A stretch of DNA of 64,000 nucleotides, taken from Pseudoteredinibacter isoporae (GTDB lineage Bacteria; Pseudomonadota; Gammaproteobacteria; Pseudomonadales; Cellvibrionaceae). The notes beneath the pieces are model-generated. The model saw only the letters and a program-made list of their open reading frames with translations, was not told where the DNA came from and made no database searches. A program made the translations under genes and the position numbers. Below, piece after piece: positions 28,358 to 37,795 of the stretch. Every line of letters starts with the position of its first letter. Positions within the stretch are counted from its first letter, which is position 1. The stretch is from the NCBI RefSeq assembly GCF_011602085.1, contig NZ_JAAONY010000002.1:992001-1056000 (forward strand). The letters are read 5' to 3'.

Positions 28358-29187
28358 TTGGCAGGTTTTACGAACTTCAATGTCATACGATCACTTTCAC
28401 CAATCGCTTTATAGTGATCGCGTTTTTCATCACCCATACGAAGGCTGGGCGGCAAGGTCCAAACGCCTTTGGGATGATCAGCAGTATCGTTCGGGTTCGC
28501 GTTGATTTCGCTGGCAGCCACTAATTTAAAACCGGCTTTCTCAGCGAGTTCACGCACTTTGGCTTCCGTGACATAACCGGATTTAATCATGGTATCCAAG
28601 TCGGTTCCGGGCTTCGCTCTATGTTCAACCACGCCCAAAATACCGCCTGGCTTCAACATGGCGTAGAACTCGTTAAAGGCTTCCTGTGCAAAACCGGACT
28701 TCATCCAGTTATGGACATTACGGAAGGTAAGCACACGGTCGGCGCTGCCTTTAATAGTGTTCACCTTATTGGGCGGGTAAAACGCCGTCAGTTCAGCCTT
28801 GCCGTAAACCTCGGGGTTGGCCTGCATTTTTTCAACAAACTTTTTCTGGTAGCGAGTGTAAAAATCGATACCCGCATTGGGGTCGAAATGAGCCGCATAA
28901 TAGGTGCCCTTGTCCATCAGGTAAGGCGCCAGGATTTCTGCATACCAACCGCCGCCTGGCCAAATTTCAACCACAGCCTGATCTTCTTCCACCTCAAAAA
29001 ACTCCAGGGTCTGTATCGGATTGCGATACGGATCACGGGCTGAATTTTTTGCACTGCGATGTTCCGCCGCTGCGGACTTCTCAATGCTGTGATTCGCATG
29101 ACTGATGCTCTGGGCACTGAAACCCACACTTAAAGCCAGCACTACGGTGCTGATAATCGGTTTGGCTGCAAACATATTTCGTTCCAT
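28354..29187 (-). CDS. Exported class I SAM-dependent methyltransferase-like protein
   Basis: 277 residues. A convincing signal peptide (AKPIISTVVLALSVGFSAQSISHA, about 7-31) precedes a Rossmann methyltransferase core: motif I-like VVEIWPGGGWYAEILAPYL (about 71-89), then a region ADRVLTFRNVHNWM, and GGILGVVEHRA. It resembles the predicted methyltransferases of COG4798. A periplasmic methyltransferase would have no obvious SAM supply, so the domain may bind another ligand. Coupled to yheU. Confidence 0.8.
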   Translation of the reverse strand: MERNMFAAKPIISTVVLALSVGFSAQSISHANHSIEKSAAAEHRSAKNSARDPYRNPIQTLEFFEVEEDQAVVEIWPGGGWYAEILAPYLMDKGTYYAAHFDPNAGIDFYTRYQKKFVEKMQANPEVYGKAELTAFYPPNKVNTIKGSADRVLTFRNVHNWMKSGFAQEAFNEFYAMLKPGGILGVVEHRAKPGTDLDTMIKSGYVTEAKVRELAEKAGFKLVAASEINANPNDTADHPKGVWTLPPSLRMGDEKRDHYKAIGESDRMTLKFVKPAK

Positions 29188-29250
29188 ACTTGACCTAAAA
29201 GACGGCTAAAGCCTACCCTATATCGGTAGATGTTTAAACGGATAAATACT

Positions 29251-29772
29251 ATGGATACCTGTTTGGTTTTAACCATTATCAGCGACGATCGCCCCGGCGT
29301 TGTCGAGCAAATTGCCGCCTGTGTTGATCAACATAAAGGCAGTTGGCAAGAGAGTCGCATGGCTCATCTGGATGGCAAGTTTGCCGGTATTTTACGCGTG
29401 AGTTGTGCGACGGAAGATGTCGCTGCGCTAAGCCAGGCCCTGCAAGCACTGGAAAGTTCCGGTATCCAGGTTCTGCTCAGCGAAGGTCAGCGTGAACAGG
29501 GTTCTGCCCAACAAAGCCTGCACATCAGTGCTATTGGTCCCGATCGCCCCGGCATCGTGCTGGAATTGTCCCGCGCTTTTGCTCAAGGTGGCTTTAATGT
29601 CGCCCAGTTGGATACCGATTGCAGCAGCATGCCCTGGTCGGGTGATCCCCAATTCGAAGCGAAATACCAGCTACAGATCCAGGCCGATTGCGATACGGTA
29701 GAGTTGCAGGACCGCCTGGATGCCATTGCCGATGAATTGGCCTTGGACATCCAGATTGAAGAAGCTTCATAA
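29251..29772 (+). CDS. gcvR: Glycine cleavage system regulator GcvR-like, two ACT domains
   Basis: 173 residues from the ATG at 29251 (MDTCLVLTIISDDRPGVVEQI); a longer frame from 29230 has no better site. Two ACT domains occupy about 1-78 and 88-170, the second opening HISAIGPDRPGIVLEL. GcvR senses glycine and antagonises GcvA in enteric bacteria. No gcvA or gcvTHP gene is in view, so the regulatory target here is inferred from family only. Confidence 0.82.
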   Translation: MDTCLVLTIISDDRPGVVEQIAACVDQHKGSWQESRMAHLDGKFAGILRVSCATEDVAALSQALQALESSGIQVLLSEGQREQGSAQQSLHISAIGPDRPGIVLELSRAFAQGGFNVAQLDTDCSSMPWSGDPQFEAKYQLQIQADCDTVELQDRLDAIADELALDIQIEEAS

Positions 29773-29832
29773 TTTGTAAACGACAGCCGTGAACCGCTTT
29801 ATGGGCGAGTCGCTTACCTGAAACAATGACAT

Positions 29833-32505
29833 CTAGGGAAGCGACTCACGCCAGTACACCACCCGGTCGTGACCGCGAGTGGCACCAAAGCGAAAATGTG
29901 CCCTCGGTAATCGGCTGTCGCTGTATTCACCGTCCTGATTCCAATCGAATTGAAGCCAGGGGTAATTGGCCAGATCAATATCCACTTCGACAAGCCCTCG
30001 ATTTCCCAAACCTGGTGCACTAAAAACCTGCCCGGCATCTCCGCCTACAAAATTGACAAACGCCTGCTCGAGGGAACGAAAGCTGGCCGTACTGTTCCCG
30101 GCACCGACTGAAACCGTTCGATTGCTGTCAATGGATAAGGCGCCGCTCTGCACATACTGAATATCACCACGAGCCAGCTGGCTGCAGGAGTCCTTGTGAT
30201 TCAGTTGAAAGCTGTTCCCCTGCCAGGATTCAATCTGCAGCTGGCTAAAGAGGTCTCGATTTTCGGGACCATGAGCATCCGGCAGGTTTAATCTGGAAAA
30301 ATAAAAATCACTGATACCCAAAAGAAAATGATCATAGTCACTACCGTTATCCGTATCGAGATCCAGATTTAGCTGTGAAGGTTTTATTCCTACGCCGTCG
30401 TCATCCTGTATGTTAATGCCGAGCTGAACATCCCGCCAGGGACCATCGGGTGCGGCGCTTCGCTGTAAACGCAACACCCCGCGATAGGGAGCGTGACCTT
30501 GATTGAACACCAAAGTTTCTGTGTCTTTCAGCAAACGTCCGGGAAGCCCGGCGGCCTGAAAATTCACCTGCCCCCTGTGTTCATCATCAAGTTTCGCAAA
30601 ACTTCCCTCATATACGTCCAGTACTCTTCCTTGGGCATTCATCGCACGGAGATTTGCTTTTACTGAAAAGTCCTGATTCAAATGGGAAAAACCTGCGTCG
30701 GGGCAAGCGGGGATAACTTCCGTTTCACTGATGGAAAAATAGCTGGGAATGAAACGCCCGATCGCACCGGAACGCCCTTGAATTTTATTCGTGGTGACGG
30801 AGTCGGCACCTAAATAGGAGCCACCATAGATGTGCGCTTCAATTTCCATCACCCCGATGTTCGAGTAACGTATATTGGCTGATGACAAGTACCCGTTTTC
30901 AAAATCCTCCAAAATGACATCGCCCGTCAAATCATGATGCGATACGATCAGCGGGATCATGGATTGTGCCTTAAGCTGCACGGATGCCGGATGGCCTTCT
31001 TTGGAAAAGCTGTGCAATAAAGCATTATCGCCCAAATATGCCCTTGTGCGAGAACCAGGAACCGCATGGCCATCTGCTACGCCATCATTATCGAGATCAT
31101 CGCTGGCCTGCCATCCAACGGCAGCGGCCTGTAGATGAAAGTCACTCCCCGCCGCGTTAAAAACCTCGCCGCTATGGCTTAACGCGGCCGGGTTTTCTGG
31201 AATATTCAACCATAAGGCAAACGGGCGAGAGAGAAGATCACCACTGTCTCCCAATAGGGTTTCCGAGGAAAAAGCCTTGGACTGATCCCGGGCTGAGAGC
31301 GTAAATCGACCAACGTCTCTGGTGAATAACTGGAACTGAGCAACACCATTTGTAAAAGTGACCGGCACATTCTGAAACGCACTCCCGATCTCATAGCTCT
31401 GGCCATCAATGATGAACACTGGAGTTTTCGCCATGGTATCGCCCGATTGCATGGCCAGGCGCAGTTCAACATCATCGGCCTGATAGCTTTCAGCGATACC
31501 ACACTCACCGCTGATTTCATCACGCTTTACTACGCTGAGCGTAATCTCATGCCCTCGATACGCAATAACATCACGCTTGTGATTCTCAGGGTAAGCGAGA
31601 ACAAAGGTATTCTCGGCATAACGAATACTTTGGGAAACAAGCCGCGTTGGCCCATCTCGCTCATCGACTCGAACGGTCAGAGTTTCGGCATGCTCATTGC
31701 TCAACAAAAGCTCTACCCGACCTTGATCCGATGCTTCAAATTGATAACTCGCTCTCCCGATGTCTGGCCAGCCAGCGGTCAAGCGTCCATTCGGAGACAC
31801 CATCGACCAATTGCCATGCGAGGTGCTTGTCGATATGTCAATAATTCCTTCAAAATCATTAATCACATTGCCATCGGCATCCAGCATGGAAATTGTGATC
31901 CGATTTGGCTCACAGACACTGGCATTGGTTTGCTCCGGTTCTATGGAGAAACCCGAGGGACCTATCGAAGCTTCAATAAAAAAGCTGTCAATATTGTAAC
32001 GCCCGACAGCGTCAATGGTATAAAGAGATATTTGTGCATTGGGCGATTGATATTGACCTGCTGGAAGTCGGATAGACGGCCTGAGAATATCGCCGGCACC
32101 CTCTGCACCACTGTGCAAAATGACCTCCTCTGTTTCACCGAGATGATTCAACCAGGTGAAAACAAATTTAGCATTCTCCTCGGGTGAGTGGCTGAAATCA
32201 TCGTGGCCTACGCGCATCCAGAAGTTGACTGTTAACTCTCGCGCTCCCGAAGGCACTTCGAAGGGCAATGTCATGCTGGATTCTCTCGCGATTCTCATCG
32301 CATTTCCGCTTTCTGCACGGTCTGATCGGTTTCGATATCTGACATTCCCGGTGTACAACCATATGACGTTCGTTCGACCTCTGTCTTCGAAGTCGTCACG
32401 AAAAATGATTTCGCTTGTTGACTGTACCCGCATCGGTGAAACGATTAGCAAAGCCGCATAAAAGATAGGTCTTACGTTTTTCAAGGTAAGCCAGAGAGCA
32501 TTCAT
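29833..32505 (-). CDS. mshQ: MSHA biogenesis protein MshQ, second copy
   Basis: 890 residues. Signal peptide (about 1-32) followed by an N-terminal sandwich domain (FRDDFED, WMRVGHDDFSHS), an Ig-like region (INDFEGIIDISTSTSHGNWS, LLSNEHAETLTVRV), a D-x-D-x-D-G segment (DDLDNDGVADGH) and the long C-terminal DUF6701-type domain ending in DWNQDGEYSD and RGHDRVVYWRES. It is a paralogue of the gene immediately upstream. MshQ is the large, variable protein at the end of msh loci; an adhesin or pilus-tip role is inference. Confidence 0.85.
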   Translation of the reverse strand: MNALWLTLKNVRPIFYAALLIVSPMRVQSTSEIIFRDDFEDRGRTNVIWLYTGNVRYRNRSDRAESGNAMRIARESSMTLPFEVPSGARELTVNFWMRVGHDDFSHSPEENAKFVFTWLNHLGETEEVILHSGAEGAGDILRPSIRLPAGQYQSPNAQISLYTIDAVGRYNIDSFFIEASIGPSGFSIEPEQTNASVCEPNRITISMLDADGNVINDFEGIIDISTSTSHGNWSMVSPNGRLTAGWPDIGRASYQFEASDQGRVELLLSNEHAETLTVRVDERDGPTRLVSQSIRYAENTFVLAYPENHKRDVIAYRGHEITLSVVKRDEISGECGIAESYQADDVELRLAMQSGDTMAKTPVFIIDGQSYEIGSAFQNVPVTFTNGVAQFQLFTRDVGRFTLSARDQSKAFSSETLLGDSGDLLSRPFALWLNIPENPAALSHSGEVFNAAGSDFHLQAAAVGWQASDDLDNDGVADGHAVPGSRTRAYLGDNALLHSFSKEGHPASVQLKAQSMIPLIVSHHDLTGDVILEDFENGYLSSANIRYSNIGVMEIEAHIYGGSYLGADSVTTNKIQGRSGAIGRFIPSYFSISETEVIPACPDAGFSHLNQDFSVKANLRAMNAQGRVLDVYEGSFAKLDDEHRGQVNFQAAGLPGRLLKDTETLVFNQGHAPYRGVLRLQRSAAPDGPWRDVQLGINIQDDDGVGIKPSQLNLDLDTDNGSDYDHFLLGISDFYFSRLNLPDAHGPENRDLFSQLQIESWQGNSFQLNHKDSCSQLARGDIQYVQSGALSIDSNRTVSVGAGNSTASFRSLEQAFVNFVGGDAGQVFSAPGLGNRGLVEVDIDLANYPWLQFDWNQDGEYSDSRLPRAHFRFGATRGHDRVVYWRESLP

Positions 32506-32721
32506 TGTTCTTACACCTGGACCTGCCCGGTTTCCCAGGCAATTTGTGACCTGACATTTTCAAAAGAAAAAATACGTCCCTGAGACAAAGTAATAGATAG
32601 GGATTGTGAGATGCGCCAGTCGTGATCGACAGCTGGACGAGATAAAGAGAGAGAATATTGAAAATATAAAACGATTACATCGAAGCGCCGAATGTCTTCG
32701 CTTTAGAGAAAGAGCTTGATT

Positions 32722-35394
32722 CTATTGCGCTTTCTCTCGCCAGTAAACCAATAGATCATGCCCCCTCAGGGTACCAAATCGAGCAATTGCATCAGGCAAT
32801 TGAACATCGTCAGCGATGGAATTCTGATTCCAGTCATGGGAAAGCCAGGGAAGCTGCGTGTAGTCAACGCGTATTTCTACTTGGCCGCGATTACCCGAGC
32901 CCGGTGCCGAAAATACCAAACCCGCCGTACCTTCCTCGAAACGAATATGAGTGGCCTGCAAATCGATAAATCCCGCTAATGTGGACGATGCAGCAATAGT
33001 CGCTTGTAAATTTGCCGGAACATCCAAAGTACCGGTACTGGCAAAACTGACATCCGCCCGCTCAATTAAACTACAACTGTCAGATTCATTACGGAGAAAG
33101 CTGTGTCCGGCCCATGATTGAATTTCAAAAGGCACTGGCAGATCACTCGTTTCAGGACCATGGCGGCTTTCGGTAAACAAACGGGAATAGTAAAAATCCG
33201 AACTGCCCAGCAAACTGTGCTCCGCGCTGCCACTGCTGCCCAGATCGAGATTCAATGAGCTGCCGGATATATTAACGCCATCACTGTCCGTCAACTTCAA
33301 ACCGAGCTGCACATCTCTCAGGGCAATTTCCGGCAAGCTGTCTTTATTCAATCGAAGGGCAGCATGTAAACTTGCCTGCCCTCGATTAAACAACAGGGTT
33401 TCCGAAACGGCTTCGACTCGCCCACTGAGCAAACTGCCCGCCAAAGGCTTAGCCCCATATTCACGCTGACCACTGGCATCGCTGAGCTTGGCGAAATCTC
33501 CATGGTAGGCGTCCAGAGTTCGGCCATCGCGCCCAACCGCCGTAATGTCCGCACGGACATCAAAAGGTTGTCCCATATGTGTCAAACTGCTGGCGGAACA
33601 AAACGGCTCCAAATCCGCATTTTGCACAACAAAGTGATCGGGAATAAAACGCGCTATCGCACCGGAACGCCCAAGCAATCTATTAGCCGCAGTGGCACTG
33701 CCACCAAGATAAGTACTCTGCCCAAGGGCCAGATCAATTTCCATAATGCCAACATTGGAGTAGGCAATATCGATTGAGCTACTGCCATTGCTGAAGGAAG
33801 CAGCCGTAGTATCCCCACTCAAATCCTGATGATTCGGATTTAAGGGCGCCAGGGAACGGGAAGACAAGACTACGGTATTATTCGGTCCTTCTGTGCCAAA
33901 GCTTCTTAAGACTGGATTGTTGTCAAGAACGGCATTATTGAGGGGATCGTTATCATTGTGTCCGTCGGCAATACCATCGTTGTTCACATCGTCACTGGGT
34001 TGCCAACCCACTGCGCTAACGGTCGCAGGAAAATCCTCACCGGCTTTTCTAAACACCGGAGCCGTGGCCAGCATACTGCTGGAACTGCCGGGGACATTCA
34101 CTGAAAAGGCAAATGGCCTAATAGAAAGGTCCGCGCTCTGCCCTTGTATGGTGGAATCACTGAAGCTGTTACTGCGATCTTCAAAATCCAATCGATAACG
34201 ACCAACGTCTTGTGCCAGCAACTGTACGTTAGCCACACCCTGTGAAAACGAGATGGGCAATTGAGCAAAGCTGTTACTGACACTCGAGGTGCTTGCGCCA
34301 TAAACCAGTTGAGGGTCCAAGCCTCCAGGATCACCCGACAGAGGGGCTTTTCTGACATAAACACCGCTGCGAGTATAATTCTGCGCAGCGCCGCATTCTC
34401 CATTACTGTCACGTTTCATCATGGTAATGCGCAAACCATGACTGCGATAGGCAATAATGTCTTCATTCAAGCTATCGTTATATTCCGTTACAAACGCATT
34501 TTCAGAAAAGGTAATACTGCCACTGGTGCTGCTGACAGAACCGGCCGGGTCCCGCACCGTAATGGTTAAAGTTTCCGCGTGCTCATTGCTCAAACGCAAT
34601 CGCAGTTGACCATTATCGCTGCTGGCAAAACGATAGTTTGCCCGTCCGCTGTCACTGCCAATGGCACTGAAACGACTGTTGGCATTGGGCATTGACCAAT
34701 CGCCATTTCCAGTACTGGTGCTGATTTCAACATCACCTTCAAAATCGCTCAGGGTTTGATTGGATGCATCCTTTGCTTCAATCAACACTTCGTGAGGTGC
34801 GCAGACACTGGCATTGCTTGAGGAAGTATTGCTGATGCTGAAATGGTCAAGCTGCTGCCCCAGCGTTCCGGAGATAACAACATTGTCGATGTGGTAATAA
34901 CCGCGATTGCCCTGATTGTAAAACAGAAGATAGTTTTGCTCAGCAACCCTTTCGCTGGGAATGTCGATGGTCAGAGTTTGAATGGAGCCAGCGCCGGAAG
35001 AACCGCGATGAATCTCTACAATGTACCAACTGCTAAAGGCATCACCAACACCATCCCAATACAGATGAAAACTGGACTGGTTTCGAGGACGACTACTGAA
35101 ACTGTTATGCCCGACACGAAACCAGAAAGTCACCTGAACACTCTCGACATTACTGGGAACATTCTGAATGGTGTAAATATAAGTTGCAGGACCGATGCCG
35201 ACACCAAAGCCGGATTCAGCCGCCTGACCACTGTAATAGTAGGCATTGCCACCACTTTGATCCCAATGAAAATTGGTATAACTCTGGTCGTTGAAATTGT
35301 CGCTGAAAATAACCTGCGCACGAGCCTGCTCCGTAACAAAAAGAGCATTGAACAACATACAGACAAGCAATAGCCGCGACAGCAACACACACAT
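32722..35394 (-). CDS. mshQ: MSHA biogenesis protein MshQ, first copy
   Basis: 890 residues, the same length as its neighbour but clearly diverged. Signal peptide LLLVCMLFNALFVTEQARA, then the same order: FSDNFNDQSYTNFHWD, FRVGHNSFSSR, SDFEGDVEISTSTGNGDWS, RLSNEHAETLTITV, DDVNNDGIADGH, and the C-terminal DUF6701-type region ending RGHDLLVYWREK. The ATG lies directly against AGGA; a GTG two codons later has better spacing. The gene starts 235 bp after mshP, so it may have its own promoter. Confidence 0.86.
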   Translation of the reverse strand: MCVLLSRLLLVCMLFNALFVTEQARAQVIFSDNFNDQSYTNFHWDQSGGNAYYYSGQAAESGFGVGIGPATYIYTIQNVPSNVESVQVTFWFRVGHNSFSSRPRNQSSFHLYWDGVGDAFSSWYIVEIHRGSSGAGSIQTLTIDIPSERVAEQNYLLFYNQGNRGYYHIDNVVISGTLGQQLDHFSISNTSSSNASVCAPHEVLIEAKDASNQTLSDFEGDVEISTSTGNGDWSMPNANSRFSAIGSDSGRANYRFASSDNGQLRLRLSNEHAETLTITVRDPAGSVSSTSGSITFSENAFVTEYNDSLNEDIIAYRSHGLRITMMKRDSNGECGAAQNYTRSGVYVRKAPLSGDPGGLDPQLVYGASTSSVSNSFAQLPISFSQGVANVQLLAQDVGRYRLDFEDRSNSFSDSTIQGQSADLSIRPFAFSVNVPGSSSSMLATAPVFRKAGEDFPATVSAVGWQPSDDVNNDGIADGHNDNDPLNNAVLDNNPVLRSFGTEGPNNTVVLSSRSLAPLNPNHQDLSGDTTAASFSNGSSSIDIAYSNVGIMEIDLALGQSTYLGGSATAANRLLGRSGAIARFIPDHFVVQNADLEPFCSASSLTHMGQPFDVRADITAVGRDGRTLDAYHGDFAKLSDASGQREYGAKPLAGSLLSGRVEAVSETLLFNRGQASLHAALRLNKDSLPEIALRDVQLGLKLTDSDGVNISGSSLNLDLGSSGSAEHSLLGSSDFYYSRLFTESRHGPETSDLPVPFEIQSWAGHSFLRNESDSCSLIERADVSFASTGTLDVPANLQATIAASSTLAGFIDLQATHIRFEEGTAGLVFSAPGSGNRGQVEIRVDYTQLPWLSHDWNQNSIADDVQLPDAIARFGTLRGHDLLVYWREKAQ

Positions 35395-35580
35395 TCCTAT
35401 ATCAAAAAGATTTGAGAAGGTTTCAGAACCGTTCTTTAGAACATTAAGAATAGACTATAGTGGCTATATCGGCTGTTTACTCGTCAACTAAAGCCCAGAC
35501 AAATAACAATTTTCAAACGGCATCAATTGGAAGATATCGAATACAAGAAAGGATACTTGTGCTTAGAAGCTCGCACATAA

Positions 35581-35626
35581 AAGCTTGAATTTAAATAAGA
35601 AAGAAAGCTTGAAATTAATAAGAAAG
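35581..35626. repeat. Imperfect 23-bp tandem duplication after mshP
   Basis: AAGCTTGAATTTAAATAAG plus AAAG (35581-35603) is followed by a near-identical unit (35604-35626). It is A/T-rich and lies between mshP and the first mshQ, just past the mshP stop. No function is evident. Confidence 0.6.
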
Positions 35627-35629
35627 GTA

Positions 35630-36091
35630 TTAGGGTTCGCCAGGAATATAGGCGCTTACCGAAATCGTACGGCTCGCGTCAACAGGTGCTGTACCACAGC
35701 TGCCCTGACTATCAATGGTGTAGTAGCTCGCATCGTTCAACGAACCGCTTTGTACTGCACAGGAAATCACCGCCCGGCAGTTTTCCAAACCATCACTGCT
35801 GAAAGTGATGGCTACCGACGACAGCTCTGTACACGCGGTATTGCCATCCGTTCGATTAATATCTGAACGCAACAAAAGATGACTTAAACCGTAATTAGCA
35901 CCACTTTCCGCCGCATAAAAAGCACGTTGACTAAAGACTTCTTGCAAAGCGACAAACGGCACACTCGATGCTGATCGACTCAGACCAACGGCCAGCGCCG
36001 CTATCGCGATCACCAAAAACAGAGCCAGCGGCAACATAAATCCACGGTTTTTTCGAGGCACCCGGTAAACGGCAAAATGATTAGGGAACAT
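35630..36091 (-). CDS. mshP: MSHA pilus protein MshP
   Basis: 153 residues from the ATG at 36091, which overlaps the end of mshO. A short basic leader and RGFMLPLALFLVIAIAALAVGL form the prepilin-like hydrophobic helix, with M-L-P rather than F-T-L-V-E as MshP usually shows. SQRAFYAAESGANYGL is typical of PilX/MshP-type minor pilins. Predicted to sit at the pilus base or tip. Four cysteines in the C-terminal half may form disulfides. Confidence 0.85.
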   Translation of the reverse strand: MFPNHFAVYRVPRKNRGFMLPLALFLVIAIAALAVGLSRSASSVPFVALQEVFSQRAFYAAESGANYGLSHLLLRSDINRTDGNTACTELSSVAITFSSDGLENCRAVISCAVQSGSLNDASYYTIDSQGSCGTAPVDASRTISVSAYIPGEP

Positions 36092-36866
36092 TGCGAATAT
36101 AAATCCTGTCGTTACTGGGAAATTGTGCCCCACCTTGGCCAAAGACCAGATCCACATTCAATTGAGCACCGTTGTTTTGCGCACCCGATTGCACAGCAAA
36201 TCCACCGGAACTGATCTCATGATCCACCAAAGTCCCAACGGCGGTCGGAACAAAACCCGTGGCTGAAATGGATGCTGAGCTATATTCGTACAGCGCTCCC
36301 TGAAAAACGCAGAAAGCCTTACTGCCACTGACAAAATACACTCGTCGGCTGCTGGCAGATTGCGCGAATACCGTTGCCGAAGCGAGATTGATGGTGCCAC
36401 CACCTTGACCAACCCCAATCGGAGACGCCAGTGCCGCCAAAGCGGCACCGCTGAATACATCCGCAGAATTTACGCCACCGGCCACAATAAAATTAGCCGA
36501 GCCACGATCTACACTGTAGGCCAGCAGATCCAGCGTGGATGAACCCGAAGCCCCGTTCGCGCTTGTGGCAGTTTCATCTTCCAGCAAGCCACCCCCAACG
36601 ACGGGAATAAATTCCACGCACTGACCGCCAGCTGTTGCTCGCACACTGCTTGGCAATGCATTTTCCAACTCTCTGGCCATGAGGTTCACTGCCAAACGAC
36701 TGCGACTGAATAAATCGATACGTTCCTGAATGGCTTTTTGGGATTCCAGAAACTGCAAGAAGTAAGAACTGCCCAGACTCCCGATCACCGCTACAATCAC
36801 TACCACAGCGATCAATTCCACCAAAGTAAAGCCGGCTTGAGCTCTCGAACGGGGAATAGGATTCAT
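36081..36866 (-). CDS. mshO: MSHA minor pilin MshO
   Basis: 261 residues with a class III-type signal (RAQAGFTLVELIAVVVIVAVI) cut by prepilin peptidase after glycine. It is larger than the other pilins, as expected of the GspJ-like MshO. The C-terminal domain is rich in serine, glycine and alanine. One-base overlap with mshD upstream and overlap with mshP downstream show tight coupling. Confidence 0.88.
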   Translation of the reverse strand: MNPIPRSRAQAGFTLVELIAVVVIVAVIGSLGSSYFLQFLESQKAIQERIDLFSRSRLAVNLMARELENALPSSVRATAGGQCVEFIPVVGGGLLEDETATSANGASGSSTLDLLAYSVDRGSANFIVAGGVNSADVFSGAALAALASPIGVGQGGGTINLASATVFAQSASSRRVYFVSGSKAFCVFQGALYEYSSASISATGFVPTAVGTLVDHEISSGGFAVQSGAQNNGAQLNVDLVFGQGGAQFPSNDRIYIRNVP

Positions 36867-37360
36867 CAGTAGTTCCCCTTGTAACTGCTTAGAACCACTT
36901 CACTGCTGCCAACAGTTGCTCGCACTTCAATGCGGCGCAGTTGAGCAGCCGATGAAGACAAACCCGTTACGGCCAAACCGCCAGTGCCTTCACTCACACT
37001 AACACTGATAGAACAAGCCTGAAGGCTGTTATCAACTTCACCGTGGTAATCACCGATATCATCTTTCAGTGTGGATGCGACGATGGCACCGCAAGCCTGA
37101 GCATCCTCCTGGCCACTGCCACAGGCGGGCAAGCCGCCCACTGGGGTGGTGGAAGAAAAGCGCAAAAGAGTAATGGTTTCCAGCTTGGCCTTGGCACATT
37201 GCAAAGCTCTGTGCTGCTCAATAGGATCGATGCTGTCGCGATTAAATTGACTGAAGCTGAGGGAAAATGCTCCGGCCACGATCGCCAATAGAACGATAAA
37301 CACAATCAATTCAACTAGGGTAAAGCCCCGCTGTTGTATTGGCATTGTTTTAAGCGTCAT
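36866..37360 (-). CDS. mshD: MSHA minor pilin MshD
   Basis: 164 residues. Prepilin leader ending QQRG, then FTLVELIVFIVLLAIVAGAF. GspI/PilV-like position between mshC and mshO. Four cysteines (for example ALQCAKAKLETI and GLPACGSG) suggest disulfides in the globular domain. The start overlaps the mshC stop by 4 bp. Confidence 0.88.
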   Translation of the reverse strand: MTLKTMPIQQRGFTLVELIVFIVLLAIVAGAFSLSFSQFNRDSIDPIEQHRALQCAKAKLETITLLRFSSTTPVGGLPACGSGQEDAQACGAIVASTLKDDIGDYHGEVDNSLQACSISVSVSEGTGGLAVTGLSSSAAQLRRIEVRATVGSSEVVLSSYKGNY

Positions 37361-37782
37361 CGCGCAGCACCGTTTGCCGACACGCTGACCGTTACGCTGG
37401 CATCTGAGGTGCTGATGGAAATCGTCGCTGCCGGGCTGCGCCCCATTTTATCGAAGGACAGGCTCGCATCGGTAATCTGAATACCCTGCCCCAGAACATA
37501 CGGATACGTCACGCCACCCAATGTTATACTGCTGCCACCATCGCGCAGATCAATGCTGTCATCCGAGGCGTTGGCAATAAATTCGATCTCGCGATCGCTG
37601 GATGCCTTGGCCATCGCCAGATGTCGGGCACTGCGCAACGCAAGCAAGACCTGATCCCGACTTGCCTGCACACGCTGGAGGTCGCCACTATGACTGACGC
37701 CAACAACGGAGACAGAAATAATACCGAGTATCACAATAATGGAGACCAGCTCGACGAGCGTAAATCCCCCGGGCTTTTTCAT
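37357..37782 (-). CDS. mshC: MSHA minor pilin MshC (GspH/FimT-like)
   Basis: 141 residues. Very short leader MKKPGG before FTLVELVSIIVILGIISVS, then ASRDQVLLALRSARHLAMAK, the GspH/FimT-type helix. The C-terminal part is a small beta domain. It follows the major pilin by 13 bp without an obvious terminator. Confidence 0.88.
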   Translation of the reverse strand: MKKPGGFTLVELVSIIVILGIISVSVVGVSHSGDLQRVQASRDQVLLALRSARHLAMAKASSDREIEFIANASDDSIDLRDGGSSITLGGVTYPYVLGQGIQITDASLSFDKMGRSPAATISISTSDASVTVSVSANGAAR

Positions 37783-37795
37783 GATCGCAACAGAA

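Noticed and set aside
29807-29847. GAGTCGCTT/AAGCGACTC inverted repeat between gcvR and mshQ as a terminator
   Set aside because: Perfect 9-bp arms, but the loop is over 20 nt, one arm lies in the mshQ coding end and no U-tract follows.
31447-32187. 246-codon frame on the plus strand inside mshQ
   Set aside because: Antisense to the second mshQ; composition and lack of start signals mark it as a shadow.
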